This document shows, piece by piece, positions 23,164 through 32,442 of a DNA stretch of 64,000 bases (the stretch's first letter is position 1; each line of letters begins with the position of its first letter). The stretch is from the NCBI GenBank assembly GCA_016704535.1, contig JADIZZ010000010.1, positions 1 through 64,000 of the forward strand, given 5' to 3'. This DNA comes from Betaproteobacteria bacterium (GTDB lineage Bacteria; Pseudomonadota; Gammaproteobacteria; Burkholderiales; Burkholderiaceae_C). The translations under genes and the position numbers were made by a program. Under the pieces are notes generated by a model. It saw only the letters and a program-made list of their open reading frames with translations. It ran no database searches and had not been told where the DNA came from.

Positions 23164-25398
23164 TCAGGACGCCGTCGCCACCGGCAGGGCCTGTGCCTGC
23201 TTCACCGCCAGCCGCGCCGCGTGCAGCAGCGGTTCGGTGTAGCCGCTGGGCTGCTCCTCGCCCTTGAATACCAAGTCCAGTGCGGCACGGTAGGCGAGGC
23301 TCGTCTCCCAGTGCCCGGCCATCGGCTGGTAGGCCGGGTCGCCGGCATTCTGCTGGTCGACCACCGCGGCCATGCGGCGGAACGTGGCGTGCACCTGCTC
23401 GGCGCTGACGACGCCATGCAGCAGCCAGTTGGCGATGTGCTGGCTGCTGATGCGCAGCGTCGCACGGTCTTCCATCAGGCCGACGTTGTGGATGTCGGGC
23501 ACCTTGCTGCAGCCCACGCCCTGGTCGACCCAGCGCACCACGTAGCCCAGGATGCCCTGCACGTTGTTGTCCAGCTCCTGCTGCACTTCGGGCGGCGTCC
23601 AGAACGGCACCAGCGCCACTGGGACCTGCAGGATCGCGTCCAGCAGCCTTTCTTCCAGCATCGGTGCATTGCTGCCATGCGAGAAGCGGTCCATGCTTTC
23701 CTGCAGCGCGGCGACGTCGACCTGGTGGTAGTGCAGCGCGTGCAGCGTGGCCGCGGTGGGGCTGGGCACCCAGGCGGTATTGGCGCCGGCCTGCGGATGC
23801 GCAACCTTTTCTTTCATCATGTCGCCCATCAGGTCGGGCATGGCCCACATGCCCTTGCCGATCTGCGCCTTGCCGCGCAGCCCGCAGGCCAGGCCGACCT
23901 GCACGTTGTTGAACTCGTAGGCGCGCAGCCAGTTCGCCATCTTCATGCGCGGCTTGCGCACCATCGGCCCGGCCCGCATGGCGGTGTGGATCTCGTCGCC
24001 GGTGCGGTCCAGGAAACCCGTGTTGATGAAGGCCACGCGGGCCGCTGCCTCGGCGATGCAGGCCTTCAGGTTGACGCTGGTACGCCGCTCCTCGTCCATG
24101 ATGCCGAGCTTGACGGTGTTCTGCGGCAGGCCGAGCAGCTGCTCGACGCGGCTGAACAGCTCGCAGGCAAAGGCCACCTCGGCCGGGCCGTGCATCTTCG
24201 GCTTGACGACGTAGACGCTGCCGGTGCGCGAGTTGTGCAGGCCGGGCGTACCCAGGCGCTTGATGTCGTGCAGGGCGATCGTGCTCGTCACGACGGCGTC
24301 CAGGATGCCTTCCGGGATCTCGCGCGGGGTGTCGCTGCCCTCGGCCCACAGGATGGCCGGGTTCGTCATCAGGTGGCCGACGTTGCGCACGAAGAGCAGC
24401 GAGCGGCCGTGCAGCGTGACGGGCCGGCCGTCGGCGCCCGTGTAGCTGCGGTCGGGCTCCAGATGGCGCGTGAACTTGCGGCCGCCCTTCTCGACTCCCT
24501 CCGTCAGCGTGCCGCGCAGGATGCCCAGCCAGTTGCGGTAGGCGAGCACCTTGTCTTCGGCGTCGACCACGGCCACCGAGTCCTCGAGGTCGAGAATGGT
24601 CGACAAGGCGGCCTCGACCACCACGTCGGCGACGCCGGCGGGGTCGGTCTTGCCGATGGGGTGGCTGCGATCGATGCGGATGTCCAGGTGCAGGCCGTGG
24701 TGGCGCAGCAGCACCGACGACGGCCTCGCGGCGTCGCCCTGGTGGCCGATGAAACCGGCCGGATCGGCCAGGCCGGTGACGGTGCCGTCCTTCAGGGATA
24801 TGACCAGCTTGCCGCCTTCGACCCGGTATGCGGTGGCGTCGCGGTGCGAGCCCGCGGCCAGCGGGGCCGCCTGGTCGAGCACGTTGCGCGCGTAGTCGAT
24901 CACCTTCTGGCCGCGCACCGGGTTGTAGCCGGCGCCCTTCTCGGCCCCGCCGGACTCGGGGATCACGTCGGTGCCGTAGAGGGCGTCGTACAGCGAGCCC
25001 CAGCGCGCGTTCGCGGCGTTCAGCGCATAACGCGCGTTGAGGATAGGCACCACCAGTTGCGGCCCGGCCAGCTTGGCGAGTTCGTCGTCGACATTGATGG
25101 TGGTGCACTGCACCGGACCCTTGACCTCGGCGAGGTAGCCGATGCGCCGCAGGAAGGCCCGGTAGGCCGGCATGTCGCCGATCGGCCCCGGATTGGCCTC
25201 GTGCCAGGTGTCCAATTCGGTTTGCAGCCGATCGCGCTCGGCCAGCAGGGTGGCGTTCTTTGGTGCCAGGTCGCGCACGATGGCGTCGAAGCCGGCCCAG
25301 AAAGGCGCCGGCGCGATGCCGGTGCCGGGCAGCACCTCGTCCTCGATGAAACGAACGAGGACGTCGGCAACCTGCAGGCTGTGGATGGGGGTGCGCAT
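23164..25398 (-). CDS. glcB: Malate synthase G
   Basis: A 744-residue single-chain malate synthase that condenses glyoxylate with acetyl-CoA in the glyoxylate bypass. Conserved segments include STILDLEDSVAVVDAEDK, GRSLLFVRNVGHLMTNPA, MHGPAEVAFACELF, GIMDEERRTSVNLKAC and MEDRATLRISSQHIANWL, where the last Asp is the catalytic base in the E. coli enzyme. Length fits the G isoform (E. coli 723). It is 15 bases after the HAD gene and divergent from a LysR regulator. Confidence 0.97.
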   Translation of the reverse strand: MRTPIHSLQVADVLVRFIEDEVLPGTGIAPAPFWAGFDAIVRDLAPKNATLLAERDRLQTELDTWHEANPGPIGDMPAYRAFLRRIGYLAEVKGPVQCTTINVDDELAKLAGPQLVVPILNARYALNAANARWGSLYDALYGTDVIPESGGAEKGAGYNPVRGQKVIDYARNVLDQAAPLAAGSHRDATAYRVEGGKLVISLKDGTVTGLADPAGFIGHQGDAARPSSVLLRHHGLHLDIRIDRSHPIGKTDPAGVADVVVEAALSTILDLEDSVAVVDAEDKVLAYRNWLGILRGTLTEGVEKGGRKFTRHLEPDRSYTGADGRPVTLHGRSLLFVRNVGHLMTNPAILWAEGSDTPREIPEGILDAVVTSTIALHDIKRLGTPGLHNSRTGSVYVVKPKMHGPAEVAFACELFSRVEQLLGLPQNTVKLGIMDEERRTSVNLKACIAEAAARVAFINTGFLDRTGDEIHTAMRAGPMVRKPRMKMANWLRAYEFNNVQVGLACGLRGKAQIGKGMWAMPDLMGDMMKEKVAHPQAGANTAWVPSPTAATLHALHYHQVDVAALQESMDRFSHGSNAPMLEERLLDAILQVPVALVPFWTPPEVQQELDNNVQGILGYVVRWVDQGVGCSKVPDIHNVGLMEDRATLRISSQHIANWLLHGVVSAEQVHATFRRMAAVVDQQNAGDPAYQPMAGHWETSLAYRAALDLVFKGEEQPSGYTEPLLHAARLAVKQAQALPVATAS

Positions 25399-25413
25399 GG
25401 GGACTCTCCCGGT

Positions 25414-26136
25414 TCAGGATGAAGAAGGGGCCGCGGCGGGGCGCGCGGCTGGCTTGGTGGGCAGGCAGTCCAGCACGTCGCGCAAGCTGCGACCGGTGCG
25501 GGTGGGCGGGGTGTCCAGGCGGTCCAGCGGCGCGCCGCTGCGGTTTACCCACAGCGTGCTGTAGCCGAACCAGGTGGCGCCGATAGCGTCCCAGCAGTTG
25601 CTGCTGACGAAGAGGATCTCGCGCGCCGGCAGGCCAAAGGCGGCCGGCCCCAGCGCGTAGGCGGCAGGGTCGGTCTTGAAGCGGCGCGTGGGGTGCACGC
25701 TGAGCACGTGGGTCAGGAAGTCGGCAAAACCGGCGCTCTTCACGGCCACGTCCAGCATTTCGGGGTTGCCGTTGCTCAGGATGCCCGTGGGCACGCCGCG
25801 GCGCTTCAGTTCGGCCAGCACGTCACGGTTCTCGGGGAAGGCGCTGAGGTGGCGGTACTCGTTCATCAGCCGGTCTTCTGCGGTCGCGTTCAGCACCAGC
25901 CCCAACCGTTCGGCGCTGAACTGCAGTGCGGCGCGCGTCAATTCCCAGAACGGCCGGTAGTGCGCGTCGGGCTCGCCGCTCATCGTCACCAGGCGCGTGT
26001 ATTCGATCTGCTTGTCGCGCCACAGCAGGCTCAAACGGTCACCCTGGCCGGGGAACAACTGCTCGGCCAGCAGCGCCACGCTGTGCACGTCGAACAGCGT
26101 GCCGTAGGCATCGAAGACGACAGCTCGGACTTTCAT
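25414..26136 (-). CDS. Haloacid dehalogenase, type II (HAD superfamily)
   Basis: A 240-residue enzyme. The nucleophile is Asp9 in VVFDAYGTLFDV. Motif II is GILSNGNPEML, and motif III/IV is FVSSNCWDAIGATWFGY, with the SSNxWD pattern of L-2-haloacid dehalogenases. These hydrolyse L-2-haloacids to D-2-hydroxyacids; glycolate from haloacetate could feed glyoxylate to the adjacent malate synthase. That link is inference. The ATG at 26136 gives the normal family start. Confidence 0.88.
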   Translation of the reverse strand: MKVRAVVFDAYGTLFDVHSVALLAEQLFPGQGDRLSLLWRDKQIEYTRLVTMSGEPDAHYRPFWELTRAALQFSAERLGLVLNATAEDRLMNEYRHLSAFPENRDVLAELKRRGVPTGILSNGNPEMLDVAVKSAGFADFLTHVLSVHPTRRFKTDPAAYALGPAAFGLPAREILFVSSNCWDAIGATWFGYSTLWVNRSGAPLDRLDTPPTRTGRSLRDVLDCLPTKPAARPAAAPSSS

Positions 26137-26221
26137 GAAGCCAATGTATTCGATGCGCTGACCGGCATTAAGCGCACGAGAAGTCATGGATTTGTGTGTT
26201 GGATGGGCATAATCCGCCAAT

Positions 26222-27157
26222 ATGAGCCATCTCAAGCAGTTGGAGTCCTTCGTCGCGGTGTCGCTCAAGGGCAGCCTGACGGCGGTGGCGCTGGCCGAAG
26301 GCGTGGCGCCGGCGGTCATCGGCCGCCGTATCGACGCGCTGGAAGAGCGCCTGGGCGTGAAGCTGCTGGTGCGCACCACGCGCCGTATCACGCTCACGCA
26401 CGAGGGCAGCGCCTTCCTGGAGGACTGCCAGCGCATCCTGACCGACCTGGCCAGCGCCGAGGCCAGCGTCAGCGCCGGTGGCGTGAAGGCCAGCGGCCAC
26501 CTGCGTATCACGGCGCCGGCGGGCTTCGGCCGTCGTCACGTGGCGCCGTTGGTGCCGGGCTTCGTCGCCGCGCACCCCGACGTCAGCATCAGCCTGAACC
26601 TCAGCGACCGCGTGGTCGACATCGTCAACGAAGGTTTCGACTGCGCCATCCGCGTCGGCGACCTGCCCGACTCCAGCCTCGTCAGCGTGCGCCTGGCCGA
26701 CAACCGCCGCCTTTGCGTGGCCACGCCGGCCTACCTGCAGCGTGCCGGCGTGCCCGAGACCCCGGCCGACCTGATGAAACACGCCTGCCTGACGCTGTCC
26801 AGCGACGCCAGCCAGACGCGCGGCTGGGCCTTCCAGGTCGACGGCGAGGTGACGCACCTGCGCCCCAGCGGCCCGCTGGACTGCAGCGACGGCCAGGTGC
26901 TGCACGACTGGTGCGTGCAGGGCCTGGGCATCGCCTGGCGCAGCACCTGGGAAGTGGAGGGTGACCTTGCAGCCGGGCGGCTGCAGGTGGTGCTGGAGCG
27001 TTACGCGGCGCCGCCCAACGGCATCTACGCCGTGTTCCCGCAGCGCAAGCACCTGCCGCTGCGCGTGCGCCTGTGGATCGACTTCATCAAGCACAGTTAC
27101 GGCGAGGCCGCCTATTGGAGCGCCGCCAGCGCGCGGGCACGCAACGCGGGCGACTGA
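26222..27157 (+). CDS. LysR-family transcriptional regulator
   Basis: A 311-residue LTTR. The winged helix covers residues 1-60 (LKQLESFVAVSLKGSLTAVALAEGVAPAVIGRRIDALEERLGVKLL), and the effector domain starts near GHLRITAPAGFGRRHVAPLVPGF. It diverges from the HAD-glcB run with 85 bases between. This makes that run its likely target, along with autoregulation. A CATAAT box sits just before its start. The effector is unknown. Confidence 0.93.
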   Translation: MSHLKQLESFVAVSLKGSLTAVALAEGVAPAVIGRRIDALEERLGVKLLVRTTRRITLTHEGSAFLEDCQRILTDLASAEASVSAGGVKASGHLRITAPAGFGRRHVAPLVPGFVAAHPDVSISLNLSDRVVDIVNEGFDCAIRVGDLPDSSLVSVRLADNRRLCVATPAYLQRAGVPETPADLMKHACLTLSSDASQTRGWAFQVDGEVTHLRPSGPLDCSDGQVLHDWCVQGLGIAWRSTWEVEGDLAAGRLQVVLERYAAPPNGIYAVFPQRKHLPLRVRLWIDFIKHSYGEAAYWSAASARARNAGD

Positions 27158-27238
27158 GGCGGGCCGTGCGAGCCCGGAAGGGCTTGCACGCCAGCCGAAG
27201 GGCGAGCGGCGATTTCACGCCGCTAGACTGAACGACGA

Positions 27239-27258
27239 GGGGCGCCTTTCAGCGCCCC
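27239..27258. terminator. Hairpin between convergent lysR and psiF-like genes
   Basis: A 7-bp GC stem (27239-27245 with 27252-27258) has a 6-base loop. It lies after both stop codons but lacks a T tract on either strand, so it is a weak or bidirectional terminator candidate. Confidence 0.45.
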
Positions 27259-27284
27259 TGCGGTCCTTCGTGCCGGCGGCGTGC

Positions 27285-27569
27285 CTACTTCTTCGCCGCG
27301 GCGGCCATGTCGGCCTCGCACTTCTTCATGAAGCTGTTCTTCGCGGCCCCTGCCAGGGCTTTGCCGTTCTTGTCGACCGCCTTGGTCTCGCAGGCGCTGC
27401 CGCCGGCTTCGCTCTCGCACTTCTTCATGAAGCTGGTCTTGGCAGCGCCGGCCAGCGCCTTGCCGTTCTTGTCGACGGCCTTGGCCTCGCAGGCTGCGTT
27501 GGCGGCGAAGGCATTGCCAGCGAACAGGGCGCAGGCGGTGACCAGGGCGGTGAGCAGGGTCTTCTTCAT
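27285..27569 (-). CDS. psiF: PsiF-repeat secreted protein
   Basis: A 94-residue exported protein: a signal peptide (MKKTLLTALVTACALFAGNAFA) and two PsiF repeats. The second halves of the repeats are almost identical (KAVDKNGKALAGAAK.SFMKKCE) and each repeat is bounded by Cys. PsiF was first named as phosphate-starvation inducible in E. coli; its function is unknown. A good SD (AGGAG) precedes the ATG. No pho box was found by eye. Confidence 0.9.
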   Translation of the reverse strand: MKKTLLTALVTACALFAGNAFAANAACEAKAVDKNGKALAGAAKTSFMKKCESEAGGSACETKAVDKNGKALAGAAKNSFMKKCEADMAAAAKK

Positions 27570-27698
27570 GTCGGGCTCCTCTTTCGTGTGGTGGGGTGGC
27601 GGTTGCCGCTGTCGATTGCACCAGAGCCTTCGACGCCCGGCCAGCCCTGAACGCGCGACATCGGGTTTGCGATGACGCCGCCGCTGGCGTCAGCCGCC

Positions 27699-29060
27699 TC
27701 ACATCACGCGCCGCGGGTGCGCCAGCGCTTCGTGCGCGGCGTGCAGGCGCCGCACCAGCACGCCGATGAAGGCCTTGTCGAAGAGGTGGCGTGTGGGCAG
27801 CGACAGCTGTTCAATCGATTCGGGCGTGAAGGCCACGGTGGTGGCCGGCTGGGCCACCAGGATGTCCACCGTGTGCACACGCAGCTCGGGGTTGGGCGCC
27901 AGGTAGGCCATCTCGCCCACCGAGTTGCCGGCGCCCAGCTTGGCCACCGACTTGCCGTCACGGTAGATCTCCACCTGGCCTTGCGTGACGATGTGAAAGG
28001 TGTTGCCTTCCTCGCCCTTGCGGAACAAGGCCGCACCATAGCCGTGGCGTTGCCACTTCGCGCGGTGCACCACTTCCCACAGCTCGACGTCGCCGAAGCC
28101 GGCGAAAAATTCAAGTGAGCGCAAGAGCGTGAAGCGCTCGGAGTCGAGCACCTCCTGCACCGAGCCGCGCGACAGCGTCGCGCTGGCGCCCAGTTGCGAC
28201 AGCACCTGCGCGAACTCGTTCCAGTCGGCCGGGCGCAGGTCGCGGTCCTTCGCAAGGCCACGCTCGATCAACGACTGCAACTCCTTGGGCACGCCCTCGC
28301 GCAACAGTGCCAGCGAGGGCGCCGTCGCGTTGTAGATCTGGTGCATGATCGCCGGCTGCTGCTGGGCGTCGAATGGCGGGCGGCCGGCGATCAGGTGGTA
28401 GAGCACGGCGGCCAGCGAGTACATGTCAGCCCGCGCGTCGAGCACGTCGCCGTCGAGCTGCTCGGGCGACATGTAGGCCAGGCTGCCCACGCGGTAGATC
28501 TGTGTGTGGTCAGCGCCCTGGTTGAAGACGCTACCGAAGTCGGTCACCTTGACCTGTGTCACCTGGTCGCCATCCACCTCGACAAGCAGGTTCGCTGGCT
28601 TCACGTCGCGGTGTATGAGCCCCTGCCGGTAGCAGTAGCCCAGCGCCATCGCGCACTTGAAACCGATCTCGACGACCTGCGTCAGCGGCAGCAGGCTGTC
28701 GGCACGGCAGTAGCGGCGCAGCGTGCCGCCGCTGACGTATTCCATCACCAGGTAGGGCTCGTCGACGTCAGCCACGGCATCGAGGATCTGCACCACGTTC
28801 GGGTGGTGCAGACGCCCGACGAGCGCGGCCTCGGCGGCGAAGAAGCGCCGCTGGTAGTGCGATTCGCGTGAATTCGGCATCTCCCCGAAGCGCACGCGCT
28901 TGATGGCCACGTCGCGGTTGGCGAAGGGGTCGTGTCCGAGGAAGACCTCGCTGGTCGCGCCTTCGCCGATCTTGCCCTTCACCGTGTACTTGCCGATGTG
29001 ACTGGGCGCGCCCGCGTTGGGCAGCTCGGGGTCCGCGTTGATCAGGTTCGACAGGGGCAT
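27699..29060 (-). CDS. Serine/threonine protein kinase with C-terminal cyclic-nucleotide-binding-like domain
   Basis: A 453-residue cytoplasmic Hanks-type kinase. The glycine loop is GKIGEGATSEVFLG, the ATP Lys is in DVAIKRV, and the catalytic loop is LIHRDVKPANLL. DFGS replaces the more usual DFG-x, and activation-segment SPEQLDG follows. The kinase ends near residue 295. A linker leads to a cNMP-binding-fold domain (LFRKGEEGNTFHIVTQGQVEIYRDGKSVAKLGAGNSVGEMAYL). The Arg normally found in the phosphate-binding cassette after GE is not evident, so it may sense another ligand or be structural. There is no transmembrane segment. It is divergent from argS. Confidence 0.92.
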   Translation of the reverse strand: MPLSNLINADPELPNAGAPSHIGKYTVKGKIGEGATSEVFLGHDPFANRDVAIKRVRFGEMPNSRESHYQRRFFAAEAALVGRLHHPNVVQILDAVADVDEPYLVMEYVSGGTLRRYCRADSLLPLTQVVEIGFKCAMALGYCYRQGLIHRDVKPANLLVEVDGDQVTQVKVTDFGSVFNQGADHTQIYRVGSLAYMSPEQLDGDVLDARADMYSLAAVLYHLIAGRPPFDAQQQPAIMHQIYNATAPSLALLREGVPKELQSLIERGLAKDRDLRPADWNEFAQVLSQLGASATLSRGSVQEVLDSERFTLLRSLEFFAGFGDVELWEVVHRAKWQRHGYGAALFRKGEEGNTFHIVTQGQVEIYRDGKSVAKLGAGNSVGEMAYLAPNPELRVHTVDILVAQPATTVAFTPESIEQLSLPTRHLFDKAFIGVLVRRLHAAHEALAHPRRVM

Positions 29061-29170
29061 GGCCTTGGCAGCCTCGTTGTGGCAAGCGCGAGTGGATTGT
29101 GGACCGAAGCCACCACTTGGCGCTTCGATGACGGCCCGGTCGAGCGGGGGTGAAAAGTAGAATCGTGCAA

Positions 29171-30934
29171 ATGATCCAAGCGAAGCACGAGTTGCAGCAG
29201 GCCCTGCAGGGCGCCCTGGCCGAGCTGGCCGGCGCCGCAGGCGTGCCTGCACCGGCGGCGGCCTTCGAGTCCCCCAAGCAGGCCGAACACGGCGACCTGG
29301 CCATCACCGCGGCCATGCCGCTCGCCCGCGCGCTGAAAAGAAGCCCGCGCGAGATCGCCGAAGGCCTCGTGCGCGCGCTGCAGGCCACGCCGGCCTTCCA
29401 GCGCTGGGTGCAAGCGCTTGAAATCGCCGGCCCCGGCTTCGTCAATCTGCGCCTGTCACCCGCCGCCAAGCAGGCCGTGGTGGCCGAGGTGCTGGCCGCT
29501 GGCGCCGCGTATGGCTGCCAGCCCGGCAGCGGGCGCCGCGTGATGGTCGAGTTCGTCTCGGCCAACCCCACCGGCCCGCTGCACGTGGGCCACGGTCGAA
29601 ACGCGGCCTTGGGCGACAGCATCAGCCGGCTGCTCGAGACCCAGGGCGACCACGTGCAGCGCGAGTTCTATTACAACGACGCCGGCGTGCAGATCAACAA
29701 CCTGGCCCTGTCCACGCAGTGCCGGCTGAAGGGGCTGAAGCCCGGCGACGACGGTTGGCCCGCTTCGGCCTACAACGGCGAATACATCGCCGATATCGCC
29801 GCCGATTTCGCCGCGAAGAAAACGGTGCACGCCGACGACCGCGGCTTCACCGCCAGCGGCGACCCCGAAGATCTCGACGGCATGCGCCAGTTCGCAGTGG
29901 CCTACCTGCGCCGCGAGCAGGACCTGGACCTGCGTGCCTTCGGCGTCAAGTTCGACCATTACTTCCTCGAGAGCAGCCTCTACACCAGCGGCCGCGTCGA
30001 AGACACGGTGCGGCGCATGGTGGCGTCCGGCAAGACCTACGAGAAAGACGGCGCGTTGTGGCTGCGCACCACCGACTACGCCGACGACAAGGACCGCGTC
30101 ATGCGCAAGTCGACGCCGGTCGGCGCAGACTCGACGGGTCTGGACGGCAGCGTCTACACCTACTTCGTGCCCGACGTGGCCTACCACCTCGCGAAGTGGG
30201 AGCGCGGCTTCACCCAGGTCATCAACGTTCAAGGCACCGACCACCACGGCACCATGGCGCGGGTGCGCGCCGGCCTGCAGGCCCTTTCCGAGACATTCAA
30301 CCTGGGCATCCCGGCGGGTTACCCCGACTACGCGCTTTACAAGATGATCCTGGTGATGAAGGACGGCCAGGAGGTCAAACTGTCCAAGCGCGCCGGCAGC
30401 TACGTCACGCTGCGCGACCTCATCGAATGGACCAGCCGCGATGCCGTACGCTTCTTCCTGGTCAGTCGCAAGTCCGACGCCGAGTTCGTGTTCGACATCG
30501 ACCTGGCGCTGAAGGCCAGCGACGAGAACCCGGTGTTCTACGTGCAGTACGCGCACGCGCGCATCTGCTCGGTGCTGGCGGCCTACCAGGGCGTACGCGA
30601 CTTCCACGCGGCCGAACTCTCGCTGCTGACCGCACCCACCGAGGCCGCGCTGATGCTCAAGCTGGCGAACTACCCCGGCATGCTGACCCGCGCCGCAGCC
30701 GAACTGGCGCCGCACGACGTCGCTTTCTACCTGCGTGAGCTGGCCGCCACCTTCCACAGCTACTACGCCGCCGAACGCTTCCTCGTCGGAGACCCTGCAT
30801 TGGCGCGCGCCCGCATGGCTTTGCTGGCGGCGACGGCGCAGGTGCTGAAGAACGCGCTTGGCGTGCTGGGTGTCTCGGCGCCCGAGGCGATGGCGCGCGA
30901 GGCCGTTGCCGTCGTGGCGGAGGCGGCGCAGTGA
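29171..30934 (+). CDS. argS: Arginyl-tRNA synthetase
   Basis: A 587-residue class I synthetase. The HIGH equivalent is HVGHGR (SANPTGPLHVGHGRNAALGD) and the KMSKS equivalent is KLSKR. A DALR anticodon-binding domain occupies the C-terminal 120 residues. The ATG at 29171 is preferred; GTG codons at 29150 and 29165 could add a few residues. The stop overlaps the next start by four bases. Confidence 0.97.
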   Translation: MIQAKHELQQALQGALAELAGAAGVPAPAAAFESPKQAEHGDLAITAAMPLARALKRSPREIAEGLVRALQATPAFQRWVQALEIAGPGFVNLRLSPAAKQAVVAEVLAAGAAYGCQPGSGRRVMVEFVSANPTGPLHVGHGRNAALGDSISRLLETQGDHVQREFYYNDAGVQINNLALSTQCRLKGLKPGDDGWPASAYNGEYIADIAADFAAKKTVHADDRGFTASGDPEDLDGMRQFAVAYLRREQDLDLRAFGVKFDHYFLESSLYTSGRVEDTVRRMVASGKTYEKDGALWLRTTDYADDKDRVMRKSTPVGADSTGLDGSVYTYFVPDVAYHLAKWERGFTQVINVQGTDHHGTMARVRAGLQALSETFNLGIPAGYPDYALYKMILVMKDGQEVKLSKRAGSYVTLRDLIEWTSRDAVRFFLVSRKSDAEFVFDIDLALKASDENPVFYVQYAHARICSVLAAYQGVRDFHAAELSLLTAPTEAALMLKLANYPGMLTRAAAELAPHDVAFYLRELAATFHSYYAAERFLVGDPALARARMALLAATAQVLKNALGVLGVSAPEAMAREAVAVVAEAAQ

Positions 30935-31617
30935 GCGGGGTGGCCTCGGGCAAGGGCGGTGACGCCAGGGTGTCGGTACGGCGCCAGCAGCAGCGCGGCG
31001 GCTTCGTCATGGGGCTGGTGGCCGGGCTGCTCATCGGCCTGGCGTTGGCGCTGGGCGTGGCGCTGTATATCACCAAGGCGCCCATGCCTTTCATCGACAA
31101 GGTGCCACAGCGCACCGCCGAGCAGGACAGTGCCGAGGCCGAGCGCAACCGCAGCTGGGACCCGAACGCCTTGTTGGGCGGCAAGCCAGCACGGACGGCG
31201 GCCTCGGCGGGCGAGCCCGGGGCATCGGCAGCCACAGTCCTGGCGCCGGCGGTCGTGGCGCCGCCCGCGGCTGTCGCGGCGTCGGCGGCAGCCCGGCCGG
31301 CGCCACGCGACCCGGGGGCCATACTGTCGGGCGCGCCGATGCCCGGTGTGCCCGCCGCGTCGGCCGCGGTGCCTGCGGCCTTCGACTTTTACGTGCAGGC
31401 CGGCGCATACACCCGCACCGAGGACGCCGAGGGCCAGCGCGCACAACTCGCCATGTTGGGCCAGCAGGCGAAGATCACCGAACGGGCGCAGGCCGGCCGC
31501 ACGGTTTACCGCGTGCGGCTGGGTCCTTTCCCCAGCCGCGAAGAGGCCGACGTGCTACAGGGCAAACTCCAGTCCCAGGGCGTCGAGTCGCAGATCGTGC
31601 GCGTCGAGCGCCCCTGA
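30931..31617 (+). CDS. SPOR-domain membrane protein (FtsN-like)
   Basis: A 228-residue bitopic protein: a basic cytoplasmic N-terminus, one transmembrane helix (about residues 24-46), an Ala/Pro-rich periplasmic linker, and a C-terminal SPOR domain (FYVQAGAYTRTEDAEGQRAQL...VYRVRLGPFPSREEADVLQGKL). SPOR domains bind denuded septal peptidoglycan, so a role in division is likely. The GTG start overlaps the argS stop (GTGA). It may be FtsN or a DedD-like paralogue. Confidence 0.9.
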   Translation: MSGVASGKGGDARVSVRRQQQRGGFVMGLVAGLLIGLALALGVALYITKAPMPFIDKVPQRTAEQDSAEAERNRSWDPNALLGGKPARTAASAGEPGASAATVLAPAVVAPPAAVAASAAARPAPRDPGAILSGAPMPGVPAASAAVPAAFDFYVQAGAYTRTEDAEGQRAQLAMLGQQAKITERAQAGRTVYRVRLGPFPSREEADVLQGKLQSQGVESQIVRVERP

Positions 31618-31685
31618 ACCTCGGGTACCGGCCCAACCCCGCGCGTCGGCAACCCCGTTACGGCATTCATTACGAGAGGACAGCC

Positions 31686-32330
31686 ATGAAGCGGCGCGAG
31701 TTTTCCACCCGTCTGGCCGGCGCAGGCCTGGGCTTTGCCCTGGCCGGCCAGGCCCACGCGCAAGGTGCACCCGAGGAAGGCAAGCACTACGTCCGGCTGC
31801 AGACCGCTGCCCCGGTGACACTGCCCACGCCCGACAAGAAGATCGAGGTGGTCGAGTTCTTCTGGTACGGCTGTCCGCACTGCTTCACCTTCGAGCCACT
31901 GATCGAGGCCTGGACCAAGCGCCTGGCGCCCGACGTCACCTTCCGCCAGCTGCCCTTTGCCTTCATCGGGCCCGTGGAGCACCAGAAGCTGTTCTACGCC
32001 CTGGAGGAACTGGGTCAGCGCGAGGCCCTGCAGCGGCGCATCTTCAACGCCATCCACGTCGATCGGCAGCGTATCAACACCGAGGCAGAGATCACCACCT
32101 TCGTCGCCGCCAATGGCGTCGACCGCGCAAAGTTCACCGACGCCTGGAAGTCCTTCGGCGTCAACACGAAGATCAACCGCGGCAAGCAGCTCTCGAACGC
32201 CTACAAGATCGACGGCGTGCCTGCCCTCGGCATCCAGGGCCGCTACTACACCTCGGCAACACTGGCCGGCAGCCACGAACGAGCGCTGGCTGTGGCCAAC
32301 TTCCTGATCGACCGCGCGCGGAAGACCTGA
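31686..32330 (+). CDS. dsbA: Thiol:disulfide interchange protein DsbA
   Basis: A 214-residue periplasmic oxidase that introduces disulfides. The active site is CPHC at residues 63-66 (FFWYGCPHCFTFEP), and the cis-Pro loop is KIDGVPALGIQG. The signal region MKRREFSTRLAGAGLGFALAGQAHAQ has an RR pair and could be Tat- or Sec-dependent. It lies 68 bases after the SPOR gene and ahead of a hairpin terminator. Confidence 0.95.
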   Translation: MKRREFSTRLAGAGLGFALAGQAHAQGAPEEGKHYVRLQTAAPVTLPTPDKKIEVVEFFWYGCPHCFTFEPLIEAWTKRLAPDVTFRQLPFAFIGPVEHQKLFYALEELGQREALQRRIFNAIHVDRQRINTEAEITTFVAANGVDRAKFTDAWKSFGVNTKINRGKQLSNAYKIDGVPALGIQGRYYTSATLAGSHERALAVANFLIDRARKT

Positions 32331-32345
32331 GTCTCCCTGGGCCGG

Positions 32346-32373
32346 CACCGGGGGCCATGCCCCGGTGTCATTT
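32346..32373 (+). terminator. Putative terminator between dsbA and lptA
   Basis: A perfect 8-bp stem (32346-32353 with 32360-32367) has a 6-base loop, followed by TCATTT. It separates the argS-SPOR-dsbA group from the lptA-lptB-rpoN group. Confidence 0.6.
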
Positions 32374-32442
32374 CACGGTGACAGTGCCCGGCGGCGGCGA
32401 ATCCCGCGGCTAGAATGGTATGCAAGTTCCGTGCCGAAATTC

